A stretch of DNA of 45,035 nt from a virus. Below the pieces are notes generated by a model. The model saw only the letters and a program-made list of their open reading frames with translations, was not told where the DNA came from and ran no database searches. Shown piece after piece: positions 15,208 through 21,545 of the stretch. The position numbers and the translations under genes were made by a program. Positions within the stretch are counted from its first letter, which is position 1, and each line of letters begins with the position of its first letter. The stretch is taken from positions 1 to 45,035 of IMG/VR virus record IMGVR_UViG_3300025759_008402; one strand, 5' to 3'.

Positions 15208-15707
15208 TGTCTGCGTATTCCAAGTGCTCGATTGGCAGGATAAAGTTCAATGTTTACCATATTACTTTGATTTCCGCCTAGTATGCGATAGTATTTTCGA
15301 TCATTTTTAAATTCAGTGCCAACATAAAAACCCACATGTCCTTTCCAGCCTTGTTCTCCTCTAGGAAATACAACAATATCTCCTGCCTCCGGATCACCTG
15401 TTACAGGTTCGCCCCATTTTAAAAAACTACGGGCCATCAGTGGATATTCGCTCACACTTTCGCTGCCTGGTATATCGCTTTCACGCAATACTGCATTCAC
15501 AAATGCAGCACACCATTCGTAATGTTTAGGATCTATGCCAGTATATTCTTTGATTTCAGTTCTATTTTGGTATTCGTTTAAACCGTATTTGTCTATAGCA
15601 GTTACTACATGACCAGGTGCATTGGGTATCGATTTACCATCAACAGTTATAGTAGGGCCGCAAGCAGACACCGCAAGAACAACTGCTAGTACACTTTTAA
15701 GTTGCAT
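15198..15707 (-). CDS. Lipoprotein CHAP-type amidase/endolysin
   Basis: The 169-residue product starts MQLKSVLAVVLAVSACGPTI; VSAC is a lipobox, so the mature protein should be lipid-anchored. The catalytic part has HYEWCAAFVNAVLRES (nucleophile Cys), AGDIVVFPRG and WKGHVGFYVG (catalytic His), then ILGGNQSN. This is the CHAP/NlpC-P60-like layout of peptidoglycan amidases in the TIGR02594 style. It should cut peptidoglycan from the periplasmic face. The ATG at 15707 is preferred over a GTG 4 codons upstream because it gives a normal lipoprotein signal. Confidence 0.82.
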   Translation of the reverse strand: MQLKSVLAVVLAVSACGPTITVDGKSIPNAPGHVVTAIDKYGLNEYQNRTEIKEYTGIDPKHYEWCAAFVNAVLRESDIPGSESVSEYPLMARSFLKWGEPVTGDPEAGDIVVFPRGEQGWKGHVGFYVGTEFKNDRKYYRILGGNQSNMVNIELYPANRALGIRRQNK

Positions 15708-15724
15708 CACTTCTCTCACTCATG

Positions 15725-15753
15725 ACAACACCTGCAACTGGTGCAGGTGTTGT
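15725..15753 (-). terminator. Strong 12-bp hairpin
   Basis: ACAACACCTGCA and TGCAGGTGTTGT form a perfect stem with a 5-base loop, 18 bases upstream of the amidase start. There is no long T run. It may end the upstream transcript, or protect or shield the amidase mRNA. Confidence 0.6.
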
Positions 15754-15803
15754 ACTGTAATTACTTATGTCTTGTCTCGAATCCGCTAGTGGTTCTTTTC
15801 AAA

Positions 15804-15986
15804 CTACTTTTGTTTTAAATCAGAACCAGCAACAATTTCCCCATTATCAAGTACTTTCAGTAGTTTTAATCTAATCATACCGTCTAGTGTACTTTCGATT
15901 CCGTTACGTTTACCTTGTGTGTAACCTAGCCAAGTGCAAAATAAACAAATTGCTACAGCTATATAAGGTTCGTATCCTACAAACAT
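15804..15986 (-). CDS. Small membrane-anchored protein
   Basis: The 60-residue protein has one membrane helix (YIAVAICLFCTWLGYTQGKRNGIE) and a C-terminal cytosolic part LDGMIRLKLLKVLDNGEIV. Proteins with this shape are common in marine T4-like phages, with unknown function. The ATG follows AGGAGCCAGCA and an early promoter is placed 32 bases upstream. Confidence 0.65.
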   Translation of the reverse strand: MFVGYEPYIAVAICLFCTWLGYTQGKRNGIESTLDGMIRLKLLKVLDNGEIVAGSDLKQK

Positions 15987-16017
15987 TGCTGGCTCCTTTC
16001 GCTTGTTGTTATACTAT

Positions 16018-16046
16018 AATATAGTATACTTATGACTGAAAGTCAA
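16018..16046 (-). promoter_or_regulatory. Early sigma70-type promoter
   Basis: TTGACT and TATATT are separated by 17 bp. The -10 lies in an almost perfect palindrome (ATACTATA-A-TATAGTAT). Confidence 0.75.
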
Positions 16047-16050
16047 GAGC

Positions 16051-16797
16051 TTAGAAGCTGAAACTTAGACCAACTGTTGGTGTTAGTTCTTCTGAATCAA
16101 AGTTGTATGCTGCACCAGCTGTTACATCTGCTGCACCTAATGTCCAAGCATATTCACCACCAATGTTTTGTAGTGCGTCATCTTGATCACCGTTTAGGTA
16201 AGCTGTGATTCCACCTGTTTTAGCAACACCTTCAAATGCAAATTTTTCTGCATCTAGGTCATATGTCATTGCACCACCTATGTTGGCAGCACCTAATGCA
16301 ATACCTGCATGCTCAGCACCCAGTACCATAGCTTCACTGTCCAAGTTGTAGTCGCCTGCAACAGTTACATTACCCATTGCATAGCTACCTTGAATGTTGC
16401 TGATGTCTGTGATGTCACTGTTCCAATCAGTGAAACCCATTGCTACGGCTGCATCACCTACAGTTACTTTTACTGACTCAGTCATTGCTGGTGCTGCTAG
16501 TGTTTGCTCACCTTCTGCTCCAACAAATACACCATTGTCGTTGCCCATTGCAACACCAAGACCACTTAGCTCTGTGTCAACAGTCCATGTATCTAATGTT
16601 AGGTCACCGCCTTCAGCAGCTTCAAAACCTAGTGCAACACCACCAGCTGCGGCTGTTACATCAACATCTACACCCAGTGTTCCGCCCCAGTCGCCTGAAG
16701 CTGTTTCAGCAAAGTCTAAACTTACTTCGCCTGCAACATCACCAAATGCTGTAGTAGCAAATGCTGTTGCAAATATGATTGCTAGTAAACTTCTCAT
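16051..16797 (-). CDS. Porin-like outer-membrane beta-barrel protein
   Basis: The 248-residue product has a signal peptide (MRSLLAIIFATAFATTAFG), then alternating amphipathic strands rich in Gly, Ala and Asp, and ends VGLSFSF with the terminal Phe needed for outer-membrane barrel assembly. The motif E..GGEYAWTLGAADVTAGAAYNF resembles general porins of Alphaproteobacteria. It could change host permeability, replace or mask a phage receptor, or exclude other phages; these are inferences. The ATG at 16797 follows AAGGAAAAAGAT. Its leader holds a terminator-like hairpin. Confidence 0.72.
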   Translation of the reverse strand: MRSLLAIIFATAFATTAFGDVAGEVSLDFAETASGDWGGTLGVDVDVTAAAGGVALGFEAAEGGDLTLDTWTVDTELSGLGVAMGNDNGVFVGAEGEQTLAAPAMTESVKVTVGDAAVAMGFTDWNSDITDISNIQGSYAMGNVTVAGDYNLDSEAMVLGAEHAGIALGAANIGGAMTYDLDAEKFAFEGVAKTGGITAYLNGDQDDALQNIGGEYAWTLGAADVTAGAAYNFDSEELTPTVGLSFSF

Positions 16798-16816
16798 ATC
16801 TTTTTCCTTGTTATTA

Positions 16817-16841
16817 TAAAAAAACAACCCATAGTGGGCTG
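16817..16841 (-). terminator. Terminator-like hairpin in the porin leader
   Basis: CAGCCCA and TGGGTTG pair around a 3-base loop and are followed by TTTTTTTAT. It lies between the -10 box at 16850 and the porin start, so it may attenuate porin transcription. Confidence 0.6.
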
Positions 16842-16849
16842 CTCCTACA

Positions 16850-16878
16850 TATTTAATATATTTGGTATGAAAAATCAA
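16850..16878 (-). promoter_or_regulatory. Early-type promoter of the porin-like gene
   Basis: TTGATT and TAAATA are 17 bp apart. The same -10 (ATTAAATAT) also resembles a weak late box. Confidence 0.5.
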
Positions 16879-16891
16879 TGGTAAAAAATAA

Positions 16892-16913
16892 AAAAACCAC
16901 TGGTGTGGTTTTT
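16892..16913 (-). terminator. tmRNA terminator
   Basis: AAAACCAC and GTGGTTTT form a stem with loop ACCA, followed by a T-rich run on the minus strand. It lies at the expected 3' end of the tmRNA coding piece and reads in both directions. Confidence 0.8.
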
Positions 16914-16914
16914 G

Positions 16915-17180
16915 TACAACGATTCTGTTGCCAGGTTCGTTGCCAACCCCTACTTACCTAAATTAGGCAGCTAGTGCCATTTCTGGCGCACGATTGTCAT
17001 TTGCAATTGTGATTTTTGACTAATAACGCAGTCATCCGGTTAACTCCACTTCACTTTCACACCTGTCGATCCTAATTTCTCGCCCATAAAAAACACACTT
17101 ATCTAAATGTGCTTATGGTGGACGAGTGCGGTACCGCCCCGCAGTCCAGTATGTGTCCACGTTGCTTCAACGCTAACAGT
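16915..17180 (-). ncRNA. ssrA: Circularly permuted two-piece tmRNA
   Basis: tmRNA frees stalled ribosomes and tags the unfinished protein. Reading the minus strand, an acceptor piece comes first and ends in an encoded CCA at 17116; its arm is TGCGG-GGCGGTA-CCGCA. A spacer with a hairpin (about 17087-17115) follows. The coding piece then starts at 17086 with TGGGCGA, which pairs over 7 bp with TCGTCCA before the CCA (one G-U), and continues with GGATCGACAGG, the D-loop region. The tag frame at 17004-16963 reads ANDNRAPEMALAA and stops with TAA. Acceptor before tag is the permuted order typical of Alphaproteobacteria. The 7-base T-loop lacks the usual TTC. The 5' and 3' ends are estimates. A TATAAATA box precedes it and a terminator follows. 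Confidence 0.93.
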
Positions 17181-17756
17181 TTATTTATACAGCCTTTGTT
17201 TGATAATGTCAACCGCTCTTTGACTAAGAACAATTTCATAATGATTGCGGTCCACTTGTTCGTATTCTACATCTGTTCTGCATGTCATACTTTTATAGGT
17301 AACTATACCGTCATTGCGACCACTGAGCCAAGGCACATCTCCTACAGTGGTTAGTACTTGTGTCCAAGGTATTGTGATTGGTGTGCGTCTACTGTCTCGT
17401 ATAAAACTGCTAGTAGGAGCAATGTCTCTGAACAGTTGATATCCAGGATTTAACATGCTGCCCCAACTGGCTATTTCACTACCACCAAAAGGAGTAGCAA
17501 GACTAACACACCCAACGCTGCGACCTTCAAAATGTTTTTGCAAATATGTTGCGTATATGCCACCCAAACTGTGTACAATGTAAAAGAATGATCCTTTTTC
17601 ATTTTCTAGTGTGTCATACATGACCTGCAAGTTGTCTTTTGCAGTTGTACTTTTATCATAGTTTAGGTATAAGGGTTTTTTAGCACCGATGCTTTTTTGC
17701 ACAAATGCAAAACTGCGCTCACTTGCAGTGGCGCCATGTATGTATACAATCTTCAT
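17181..17756 (-). CDS. Alpha/beta hydrolase (lipase/esterase-like)
   Basis: The 191-residue protein starts MKIVYIHGATASERSFAF, has the nucleophile elbow YIVHSLGGIYAT with Ser63, then LATPFGGSE, and likely completes the triad with Asp149 (GRNDGIV) and His172 (RNHYEIV). It lacks a signal peptide. The substrate could be a lipid or another ester. The ATG comes 5 bases after a late box, so it is expected to be a leaderless late message. The TAA stop is part of the TATAAATA box of the tmRNA gene. Confidence 0.82.
   Translation of the reverse strand: MKIVYIHGATASERSFAFVQKSIGAKKPLYLNYDKSTTAKDNLQVMYDTLENEKGSFFYIVHSLGGIYATYLQKHFEGRSVGCVSLATPFGGSEIASWGSMLNPGYQLFRDIAPTSSFIRDSRRTPITIPWTQVLTTVGDVPWLSGRNDGIVTYKSMTCRTDVEYEQVDRNHYEIVLSQRAVDIIKQRLYK
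17182..17189 (-). promoter_or_regulatory. Late promoter box upstream of tmRNA
   Basis: A perfect TATAAATA overlaps the stop codon of the hydrolase gene and lies just before the acceptor piece of the tmRNA. If used, the tmRNA is a late transcript. Confidence 0.55.
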
Positions 17757-17770
17757 ACTAGTATTTAATA
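17757..17770 (-). promoter_or_regulatory. Late promoter fused to start codon
   Basis: ATTAAATACTAGT is followed directly by the ATG at 17756 of the hydrolase gene. Confidence 0.65.
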
Positions 17771-17771
17771 C

Positions 17772-17990
17772 TTACCAGCGAACTTCCATTTTTCTGTTGA
17801 GGTCTCGTTGTGCTTGGATTGCACTCAAACATTTAATCAATGCATTGCTTTTTGCAAAAGGTCTTTCGTATTGGTTCTTGTTTTTCCAAGTTTTGTTTTC
17901 ATCTGCTTCTTTAAGAAATTCTCGATGTAGGATTTTTTTCATTAGTGTCAACTCTGCATCACTGAGTTGAGCCAGTTTGTTTGCAACCAT
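17772..17990 (-). CDS. Small helical basic protein
   Basis: The 72-residue product starts MVANKLAQLSDAELTLMKKILHREF. The start at 17990 is set by GGAGG 5 bases upstream. The N-terminal LSDAEL pattern resembles DUF1127 proteins slightly but the rest does not. The function is unknown. Confidence 0.6.
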   Translation of the reverse strand: MVANKLAQLSDAELTLMKKILHREFLKEADENKTWKNKNQYERPFAKSNALIKCLSAIQAQRDLNRKMEVRW

Positions 17991-18055
17991 AGCAGCCTCC
18001 ATAAATTGCTTTCAATATATTTACAAAATTGTTACAATGTTGTGCGCTAACAGAT

Positions 18056-18601
18056 TTAAAAATTGAGATAATCGTTTACTTTTTGGTTGGCGCTCATTTC
18101 TATACCTCGTTCCCATTGATTGTTAGGATTCACATTCCATATCAATTCTTCACGATAAGGAAGATTGGTCCACAAACTTTTGCCCATTGTTCTACTGCCA
18201 AACATTTCGCTTTCTAGCTGCCCAGCTCCCCAACTGCAATGACCTACAACTATTCTCCAATACTGAGGAAATTGATTGTTGTTGAACAAATTAATAATTT
18301 GTTTGTCTCTGGTTACAATTAAATTGTCTTGTAGTTCAATACTGGTTGGTAATATAATATCACTACTGTGCATCACATAAACTTGGTTTATCTCGACAGG
18401 CCCGCCGTAATAGATAGGAGCATTTATAGCCAATTGCATGCTTTTGCGCAATTTAACACTCACACGTTGTTCAAGTTCTTTGTTGAGTATCCATCCGTGT
18501 GCGCCGTCGCCGTTGTGTTCGTCAACGTATACAATACTTTTTCTAAAATTGTTATCTCCCAGTGTAGGAAGACTAACCAGTATTTGTTTTTGCATGTTCA
18601 T
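18056..18601 (-). CDS. AlgH/YqgE (UPF0301) family protein
   Basis: The 181-residue protein matches the family in order: ILVSLPTLGDNNFRKSIVYVDEHNGDGAHGWILNKELE (compare L.A.P.M.D..F..SV.Y...H...GA.G..IN), YYGGPVEINQVYVMHS (compare GGPV...R.FVLH), and YWRIVVGHCSWGAGQLESEM (compare ..GY.GW..GQLE.E). The biochemical role of the family is not settled; it has been linked to alginate regulation in Pseudomonas. A phage copy is unusual. It overlaps the upstream gene stop (TAATG). Confidence 0.87.
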   Translation of the reverse strand: MNMQKQILVSLPTLGDNNFRKSIVYVDEHNGDGAHGWILNKELEQRVSVKLRKSMQLAINAPIYYGGPVEINQVYVMHSSDIILPTSIELQDNLIVTRDKQIINLFNNNQFPQYWRIVVGHCSWGAGQLESEMFGSRTMGKSLWTNLPYREELIWNVNPNNQWERGIEMSANQKVNDYLNF

Positions 18602-18810
18602 TAATTGTTGATGCCTTTTCCAAAATCTATATCAAAATCGATTAGTCCGTGTTGTATGTCATGAGCAAGAGCTCGTATATCGTCTAATATTGCTTGACAT
18701 GCAACTTTATCATACGTTCCTTGTACACGATAACGTTCTCTGTGAAGTTCAAGTGCTTTTGAGTGCAGCACTTCTGCTTTTTTATAAAATTGTTCTACGC
18801 TGTGTGACAT
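18601..18810 (-). CDS. Helical hypothetical protein
   Basis: The 69-residue product starts MSHSVEQFYKKAEVLHSKALELHRE and is nearly all helical, ending IDFDIDFGKGINN. AAAGG lies 6 bases upstream of the ATG. It is coupled to the AlgH gene and divergent from the MscS-like gene. Confidence 0.6.
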   Translation of the reverse strand: MSHSVEQFYKKAEVLHSKALELHRERYRVQGTYDKVACQAILDDIRALAHDIQHGLIDFDIDFGKGINN

Positions 18811-18853
18811 GGTATACCTTTTGTCTAATGTACACGTATTTAACTCGTTTGTC

Positions 18854-18863
18854 AATAAATACT
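18854..18863 (+). promoter_or_regulatory. Late promoter box (plus)
   Basis: AATAAATACT lies 15 bases upstream of the MscS-like ATG, with GGAGAG between them. Confidence 0.7.
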
Positions 18864-18877
18864 TACGGAGAGAAAAC

Positions 18878-19342
18878 ATGGACGCAGAAATAATGAACGC
18901 AGGCGAGGTGGGCCTAGAAGTCACCAATTTATTAATGCCATTTATAAGTGCATTACTTGTTTTAGTCATAACACTATGGTTTAAAGATTTTGCAACTAAG
19001 ATTGCAAAAGGTATGATGTTCAAAATGAACAAAGCCTTCAACGAAGGTGATACAGTTATATTAGACGGTAATGACGCACTCATTGTAAGAATAGGACTCA
19101 GTGAAACTGTGTTTGGCGTATACAGTGACAGAGGATATACATGGCGTTATGTTCCCAATGAACGTATTCCATTTTTAAAACTTGAAAAAGTAATCAACAA
19201 AGATCTCCATTTAGACACTGAAGCTGAGAAAGCTGAAAAACTTCAATCATTGATTGACAGAGTACAAGACAATAAAATTGATCAAAATTCACAAGCTATA
19301 GAGGAGATTAAAAATGGTAACGGACGTAAACGTAAAAGTTGA
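18878..19342 (+). CDS. Minimal MscS-like membrane protein
   Basis: The 154-residue protein has one membrane helix (residues about 17-36, LLMPFISALLVLVITLWF) followed by a segment that resembles the pore helix and beta domain of MscS channels: GMMFKMNKAFNEGDTVILDGNDALIVRIGLSETVFGVYSDRGYTWRYVPNERI (compare R.F.VGD.I...G..G.V..I....T......G....IPN). A charged coiled coil (about 105-145) replaces the MscS C-terminal domain. It may form a small channel or regulate one. The ATG at 18878 is set by GGAGAGAAAAC. It overlaps the lipase gene by 29 bases. Confidence 0.65.
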   Translation: MDAEIMNAGEVGLEVTNLLMPFISALLVLVITLWFKDFATKIAKGMMFKMNKAFNEGDTVILDGNDALIVRIGLSETVFGVYSDRGYTWRYVPNERIPFLKLEKVINKDLHLDTEAEKAEKLQSLIDRVQDNKIDQNSQAIEEIKNGNGRKRKS

Positions 19343-20072
19343 ATTTAGTTATAATAATGCACTACACTTTGCAGAGTTAGCCAATCTTGCTTATCAAGAA
19401 GAAAAAGTTTTTAAAAAAACAGCTTCTGCTATGGGTTATAAAAATATCAAATACTTCAATGTTGATGGTGCTCAAGCATATGGTATGAGTAAAAACGACT
19501 ATATTGTACTGGCATTCAGAGGTACCGAGCCCACACAGTTTAACGATATCAAAGCGGATCTAAATGCACTACATGTTCGCAACGAGTTAGGTAAAGGTCG
19601 TGTACACAAAGGTTTCAAAGCGGAGGTTGATGATATTTGGGATCAAATTGAAGCCTGGATTATCAAACGCAAGTTCACACAAGCATACACTTGCGGTCAT
19701 AGTTTAGGCGGAGCAATGAGTACTATTGCTTGTAGTAGATTGCCCCAAGGATCAATATGTTATAATTATGGTAGTCCTCGTGTTGGCACACCCGGTTGGG
19801 TCAAAGAGTTTAATAGCAAATTTACACTGTATAGGTTTGTAAACAACAACGATATTGTTCCAAGAGTTCCTTTTGCAGTTATGTGCTATAAACATGCAGG
19901 TAACTTACACTATATCAACACATATGGTAACATTCGTAATGCAACTGCATGGCAAAGATTCAAAGATAGATTCAGAGGATATCGTGCTGCTTTTAAAAAG
20001 CGTCAATGGTTCGACAGCATTTATGATCACGGCATGTCAAACTATATAAAACGTATCAGAGAGCAGTGTTAG
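19314..20072 (+). CDS. Class 3 lipase
   Basis: The 252-residue protein matches Lipase_3: LAFRGTEPTQFNDIKADLNA (oxyanion region), RVHKGFKAEVDDIWDQIE, YTCGHSLGGAMSTIA with Ser130, YNYGSPRVGTPGW, VNNNDIVPRVPF with Asp180, and YKHAGN with His194. The Ser-Asp-His triad is complete. No signal peptide is visible, so export would need holes in the membrane or cell lysis. It could cut host membrane lipids at lysis or recycle lipids; both are inference. GAGGAG lies 7 bases upstream of the ATG, inside the MscS-like gene, which links the two. Confidence 0.92.
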   Translation: MVTDVNVKVEFSYNNALHFAELANLAYQEEKVFKKTASAMGYKNIKYFNVDGAQAYGMSKNDYIVLAFRGTEPTQFNDIKADLNALHVRNELGKGRVHKGFKAEVDDIWDQIEAWIIKRKFTQAYTCGHSLGGAMSTIACSRLPQGSICYNYGSPRVGTPGWVKEFNSKFTLYRFVNNNDIVPRVPFAVMCYKHAGNLHYINTYGNIRNATAWQRFKDRFRGYRAAFKKRQWFDSIYDHGMSNYIKRIREQC

Positions 20073-20287
20073 CCTCCTACATATACTCCATTTTTAGGAC
20101 GATACCATGCTTTTTGATCATGCAATCTTCCTAACAAGTCTAATATTTCTTTTGCCTCAGTTTGTAACATCTCAGGATCTTCTCCTTCGATTATACGTTG
20201 GCTTCTACGTCCAACTTTATTACGCAATGCTGTTTCAATAATATTAATGTCTTTTACACTAAGTTCAAACTTCAGATTGGGTTTCAT
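20069..20287 (-). CDS. Hypothetical helical protein
   Basis: The 72-residue protein starts MKPNLKFELSVKDINIIETALRNKVGRRSQ and is helical with a basic patch. Its stop overlaps the converging lipase stop by 4 bases. It is the last member of a chain of overlapping small genes. The function is unknown. Confidence 0.55.
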   Translation of the reverse strand: MKPNLKFELSVKDINIIETALRNKVGRRSQRIIEGEDPEMLQTEAKEILDLLGRLHDQKAWYRPKNGVYVGG

Positions 20288-20501
20288 TTAACATTTCCTT
20301 TGTGATCTTATTGGCAGGCATACAAGCCACATCTAGTATTGTATCGTTGAATCCTGCTACATCTATAACTTCTATAGCAAGCCTGTCACTATTAGTAGGA
20401 TCATTTATATAGGATTTGCATTCGTTCTGTGTTTCAAATGGCAGCATCTTTAATGCAAAAGGTTCTGCTTCCAACATTACGAACACAATTAACCATTTCA
20501 T
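20265..20501 (-). CDS. Small exported or membrane-linked protein
   Basis: The 78-residue protein begins MKWLIVFVMLEAEPFALKMLPF, a possible short signal or anchor, then ETQNECKSYINDPTNSDRLAIEV and VACMPANKI. Two Cys residues could form a disulfide. It overlaps genes on both sides. The function is unknown. Confidence 0.55.
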   Translation of the reverse strand: MKWLIVFVMLEAEPFALKMLPFETQNECKSYINDPTNSDRLAIEVIDVAGFNDTILDVACMPANKITKEMLNETQSEV

Positions 20502-20626
20502 AGTTTAATCCATTCTACTCTAGCATATTGAGCATCTAGATCATCTCTAAAGTCTATAGCATCAAGTACATTATCAAACTTACGTGATACAATTCTATCT
20601 TTAAAATATCCCACAATTTCTATCAT
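20498..20626 (-). CDS. Tiny protein (42 residues)
   Basis: The frame MIEIVGYFKDRIVSRKFDNV... overlaps the next start by ATGA and the previous stop in the same way. This chain supports translation. The function is unknown. Confidence 0.45.
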   Translation of the reverse strand: MIEIVGYFKDRIVSRKFDNVLDAIDFRDDLDAQYARVEWIKL

Positions 20627-20709
20627 TTATTGATTTCCGTTACTGCAATTATATAAAAACCTATGATAATAATTGCCAGTATGCTTATTGCTGTAAAAAT
20701 TTCGCTCAT
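20623..20709 (-). CDS. Tiny membrane peptide (28 residues)
   Basis: The frame MSEIFTAISILAIIIIGFYI followed by IAVTEINK is a single membrane helix. It overlaps its neighbours by ATGA at both ends. Confidence 0.45.
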   Translation of the reverse strand: MSEIFTAISILAIIIIGFYIIAVTEINK

Positions 20710-20804
20710 TGACACAAGTCCTCATACTTTGTTGTATGGGCTCTGTGTAATACACCGTTAGGAAGTGTTTCTGTGGTGAATAGTTTTAAAAAGTATTTCA
20801 ACAT
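20706..20804 (-). CDS. Tiny basic protein (32 residues)
   Basis: The frame starts MLKYFLKLFTTETLPNGVLH, with GGAG about 8 bases upstream, and is the first gene after an early promoter. The function is unknown. Confidence 0.45.
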   Translation of the reverse strand: MLKYFLKLFTTETLPNGVLHRAHTTKYEDLCQ

Positions 20805-20828
20805 CTGTGTCTCCGTTGTGTATAATAA

Positions 20829-20856
20829 TATATAGCACGCCAAAACTGAAAATCAA
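20829..20856 (-). promoter_or_regulatory. Early sigma70-type promoter
   Basis: TTGATT and TATATA are 16 bp apart, 25 bases upstream of the first gene of the overlapping small-gene chain. Confidence 0.6.
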
Positions 20857-20889
20857 CAGTCTTGACGTGCGTTAAAACGTAGCAGTCAA

Positions 20890-21066
20890 TTAGTTTGAAC
20901 GTAAAGCCTTTACTTGCATCATACAAGCCTTTGCTTCTTTGTGCAATCCCATACGAGCAAGTTCTGAAGCTGCTCTACTATAACCTAGTACTTCACAGAA
21001 GTTCCAAAAGCCTTTACCAAATCCACGAAACGGATTTACGATTGTGTTCATTACTAGTGTGGTCAT
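20890..21066 (-). CDS. DUF1127-related small protein
   Basis: The 58-residue product starts MTTLVMNTIVNPFRGFGKGF and ends SRAASELARMGLHKEAKACMMQVKALRSN. The MTTLV start and the R..ASEL.RMG..KEA pattern relate it to the DUF1127 protein directly upstream, with which it overlaps (TAATG). It is probably a diverged duplicate. Confidence 0.55.
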   Translation of the reverse strand: MTTLVMNTIVNPFRGFGKGFWNFCEVLGYSRAASELARMGLHKEAKACMMQVKALRSN

Positions 21067-21305
21067 TATACCCATCCTCTTAAATTTTCATTTACTTGAT
21101 CTTTGTAGTGCTGTTCAGCTAGATAACGAATATCACCACGTGAAATCCCGATATCATTCAATTCTGCGTCTGAAAGTTTACTTAGTTCTTTAACTGTTGC
21201 ATTTGCTGCACTGCGAGCTTCTAATTTAATTACTTGTTTTTTCAACCAGTTAGATATGCTCGTAAGTCCAACCCAGCTGAATGTGTTTGCTACTAGTGTA
21301 GTCAT
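21066..21305 (-). CDS. DUF1127 (YjiS-like) small protein
   Basis: The 79-residue protein carries the DUF1127 signature KELSKLSDAELNDIGISRGDIRYLAE in its C-terminal half. In Alphaproteobacteria such proteins bind RNA and affect sRNA maturation or carbon and phosphate metabolism. A phage copy could tune host RNA turnover. AAAGGA lies before the ATG and a hairpin-rich leader with a late box lies upstream. Confidence 0.82.
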   Translation of the reverse strand: MTTLVANTFSWVGLTSISNWLKKQVIKLEARSAANATVKELSKLSDAELNDIGISRGDIRYLAEQHYKDQVNENLRGWV

Positions 21306-21309
21306 TCTC

Positions 21310-21465
21310 TGTTCCTTTACATTGTTGTTTGATGCTTGAGGAAAGCAATACCCCCCGTCTTTTCAGGGTGTCATTCGCTTGGTAAGGCTGTCTGCGCCAG
21401 CCCTGGTCTTTCCCAGTGCCACTCATTTTTTCTGAGCTGAGGTCGCTCTGTTGTGTTAACAATTT
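21310..21465 (-). ncRNA. Hairpin-rich leader or small RNA upstream of DUF1127 genes
   Basis: The minus strand forms consecutive hairpins: CTGG-loop-CCAG at 21403-21416 and GGCTG-loop-CAGCC at 21386-21402, then ACCCTG...GGGGGGT at about 21350-21370. It starts after a perfect late box and ends at the DUF1127 start. A 70-residue frame crosses it but has unlikely composition. It may be a 5' leader bound by the DUF1127 protein or a processed small RNA. Confidence 0.45.
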
Positions 21466-21473
21466 TATTTATA
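21466..21473 (-). promoter_or_regulatory. Late promoter box
   Basis: A perfect TATAAATA is placed upstream of the hairpin-rich leader. Confidence 0.65.
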
Positions 21474-21545
21474 ATTATAGTACAGCAATTCTGACCTATT
21501 AGCTACAGCAAAGATTAAAAAGACGTTATGCATTTTGTGCATAGC

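Noticed and set aside
18809-18877. Upstream extension of the MscS-like gene to an ATG at 18809
   Set aside because: The late promoter box and GGAG lie inside this segment, so the start at 18878 fits better.
21250-21462. A 70-residue minus-strand frame across the DUF1127 leader
   Set aside because: It overlaps several stable hairpins, has a low-complexity polar sequence and no ribosome site at its first ATG, so a structured leader is more likely.
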